Source of the DNA: GCA-002733465 sp965230505
GTDB taxonomy: Bacteria > Pseudomonadota > Gammaproteobacteria > Enterobacterales > Kangiellaceae
NCBI GenBank assembly: GCA_965230505.1
Contig: OZ246006.1
Location: 930,001-994,000 of the forward strand
Reading direction: 5' to 3'
DNA length: 64,000 bases
The notes under the pieces were generated by a model that worked only from the letters and a program-made list of their open reading frames with translations, ran no database searches and was not told the DNA's origin. The position numbers were made by a program, and so were the translations under genes. The first letter of the stretch is position 1; every line of letters starts with the position of its first letter. Below, piece by piece: positions 63,601-64,000 of this stretch.

Positions 63601-64000
63601 GATTGACCTTCTCTAGCTGTTTATCAATCGCAATGAACTCAAGCTCACGTTGACTATCTTTATTGATATAATCTAACCGACCATCGCTTTTAAATCCGAT
63701 GAGCGATTCAAACGGAGAAATCAATGCCGAACTTCTAGCAAAAACACTTCGTCCCCCTGAAGGCTCAAACCCCTCAGCACTAAAGTTAAGACGGTAAGTT
63801 CCTTGTGAAAATCTACTGAGGTCAATATCAAATTTTACTACACCATCATCGTCGGTTTTTTGCGGTGGTAAATTCATATCAAGGGTTAATGAGCTCTCAT
63901 TTTCCAATAACGCTTGATTAAATTTATAGTCAGACAATTCTTTAAATTGAAACCGTACAGGCTGAATGTTAACCTTGGCCGAGACATTACGTCCTTGAGC
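60644..64000 (-). CDS. bacterial alpha-2-macroglobulin, N-terminus beyond the window
   Basis: The frame is open to the last base of the window, so 1118 residues of a longer protein are visible; an apparent start at 63937 is only an internal TTG. MG domains run first, then HGCTEQ (thioester CxEQ, about 647 from the visible start) before the alpha-helical TED domain with DGGFAFWP, and a C-terminal receptor-like domain. The thioester lets such proteins trap attacking proteases. Gene order with pbpC matches the family rule that A2M and PBP1C act together as periplasmic defence and repair. Confidence 0.93.
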   Translation of the reverse strand, partial: AQGRNVSAKVNIQPVRFQFKELSDYKFNQALLENESSLTLDMNLPPQKTDDDGVVKFDIDLSRFSQGTYRLNFSAEGFEPSGGRSVFARSSALISPFESLIGFKSDGRLDYINKDSQRELEFIAIDKQLEKVNRNDLTLAKFEIQKISSLVQQANGTYQYQTIRKAVEQARQEFKVTKSGTLFNLDTSEPGDFELVIFDPQGQSIAKIIYTVVGAANMAGKIDKSAELAVKLNKTDYKPGESIEMNIRAPYAGAGLITVETDRVLSYQWFKSSQQSSIQKIRLPDDIEGNGYINVTYVRDVSSTEIFTNPLSYAVEPFSIDRSQRRINIELKTENIVRPGKPMGIRYQSSKPAKMLVFAIDEGILQVANYRLPDPLNHFLQKRALGVETYQMLDLLLPDFNILQQVSAAGGGYAERSLALAKNINPFTRETDKPAVFWSGIVNSTTQTKQLNFDIPDTFSGQLRVMAVAVSEHAVGAAQTTSIVRGPFVISPNVLTHAAPGDEFEVTVGVANIVEGSGKQAKVELNASSSEHLEILGKTNLILKIDEGGESKATFKVVAKSKLGSAKLSFTAKLANEELTRSASLSVRPATHYTTVIKTGFSDEKAKTIADLRNTFEEFSRRSVSASNSPLVLVDGLHNYLEHYPHGCTEQVVSKVFPLVGLMSHPAYAAYLGDVKSQFEVVINKLRERQKADGGFAFWPSHAGSASYPSIYVTHFLLEASEQGYPVPKDMLRAAQRYLNEQAARSVNGGSNQTRRDSTSSHKNIAKLRDRANAIYLLTRMGMVTTNYLIDLEDDLKQLTTDQWQSDLLASYMAATYQLLQKDQEAARLISYYPFASSNKKAVNQSNGRYGDFHSPLALDSQHLYLLSKHFKQRAKSVDASIIHGFTQHILEGKYNTISAAYSILALGAYSELVQAGVLIENLTMESSNNNGQSFTALDKVAAAFSKSQFSIDTQQLRLASDKAFYYLINQSGFDLVVAEKSIRQGLEIDRVFLDQDGNQVTEFTQGRELTVKIRVRSLSQRAITNVAIVDLLPGGFEVVRSSIERAANRWSADHVDVREDRVIFYGTVGPRIRELSYRVKLTAAGQFVIPSTSADAMYDRSVRAVTGVARFIVKPAN

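Noticed and set aside
63937..63939. Start codon of the alpha-2-macroglobulin at 63937
   Set aside because: It is a TTG in the middle of a frame that continues to the window edge with family-like sequence.

Overview
The window is about 64 kb of a low-GC (roughly 40%, by eye) gammaproteobacterial chromosome. The gene set suggests a marine, protein-degrading heterotroph: a TonB-dependent receptor, an S10 carboxypeptidase, a tricorn-like S41 peptidase, a PD40-amidohydrolase fusion, a trypsin-like GlyGly-CTERM protease, lipases, a propeller-GGDEF sensor, and a PbpC/alpha-2-macroglobulin pair. Protein style resembles Kangiellaceae (Kangiella/Aliikangiella-like), but this placement is an impression and was not tested. 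No rRNA, tRNA or CRISPR array was seen.

Layout. 1-16.1 kb: TonB receptor end, membrane protein, a di-haem MauG/CcpA-type lipoprotein next to a YtkA-like secreted protein, a choice-of-anchor-B/GEVED/P-domain secreted protein, a lipase-like operon, a TIR-transmembrane-14xWD40 protein, and a secreted S10 carboxypeptidase. 16.7-26.0 kb: a chromosomal (sedentary) integron. An integron integrase gene on the + strand at the right end (25010-25994) faces away from a run of small minus-strand genes separated by attC-like inverted repeats. The cassettes encode mostly unknown proteins, a YcxB-like protein, a YdeI-like protein, two small membrane proteins and a three-gene overlapping unit (dual-OB, DUF488, DUF4326). 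The integrase reading frame is broken by one base in a run of nine A. An IS110-family element with an internal stop lies beside an attC. The distal end of the array is mixed with a second copy of the 5' end and upstream region of the S10 peptidase gene.

26.1-39.7 kb: secreted or periplasmic peptidases and hydrolases, an HD-domain protein, a six-copy 120-bp tandem repeat, Tag glycosylase, two overlapping serine beta-lactamase-like hydrolases, and a GlyGly-CTERM serine protease. 40-44.4 kb: small lipoproteins/secreted proteins and a class-3 lipase. 44.5-49.6 kb: an ABC-2 exporter with a membrane AraC-type regulator, divergent from a NarL-type two-component system, with a perfect inverted repeat between them. 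49.8-51.0 kb: an intact-looking IS3-family element. 51.1-64 kb: unknown secreted protein, aminotransferase, FMN reductase, propeller-GGDEF sensor, PbpC and an alpha-2-macroglobulin cut by the window edge.

The strongest candidates for new biology are in the integron: the slippage-prone integrase, the dual-OB/DUF488/DUF4326 cassette, and the duplicated peptidase promoter/signal-peptide segment that now precedes the terminal cassette gene.
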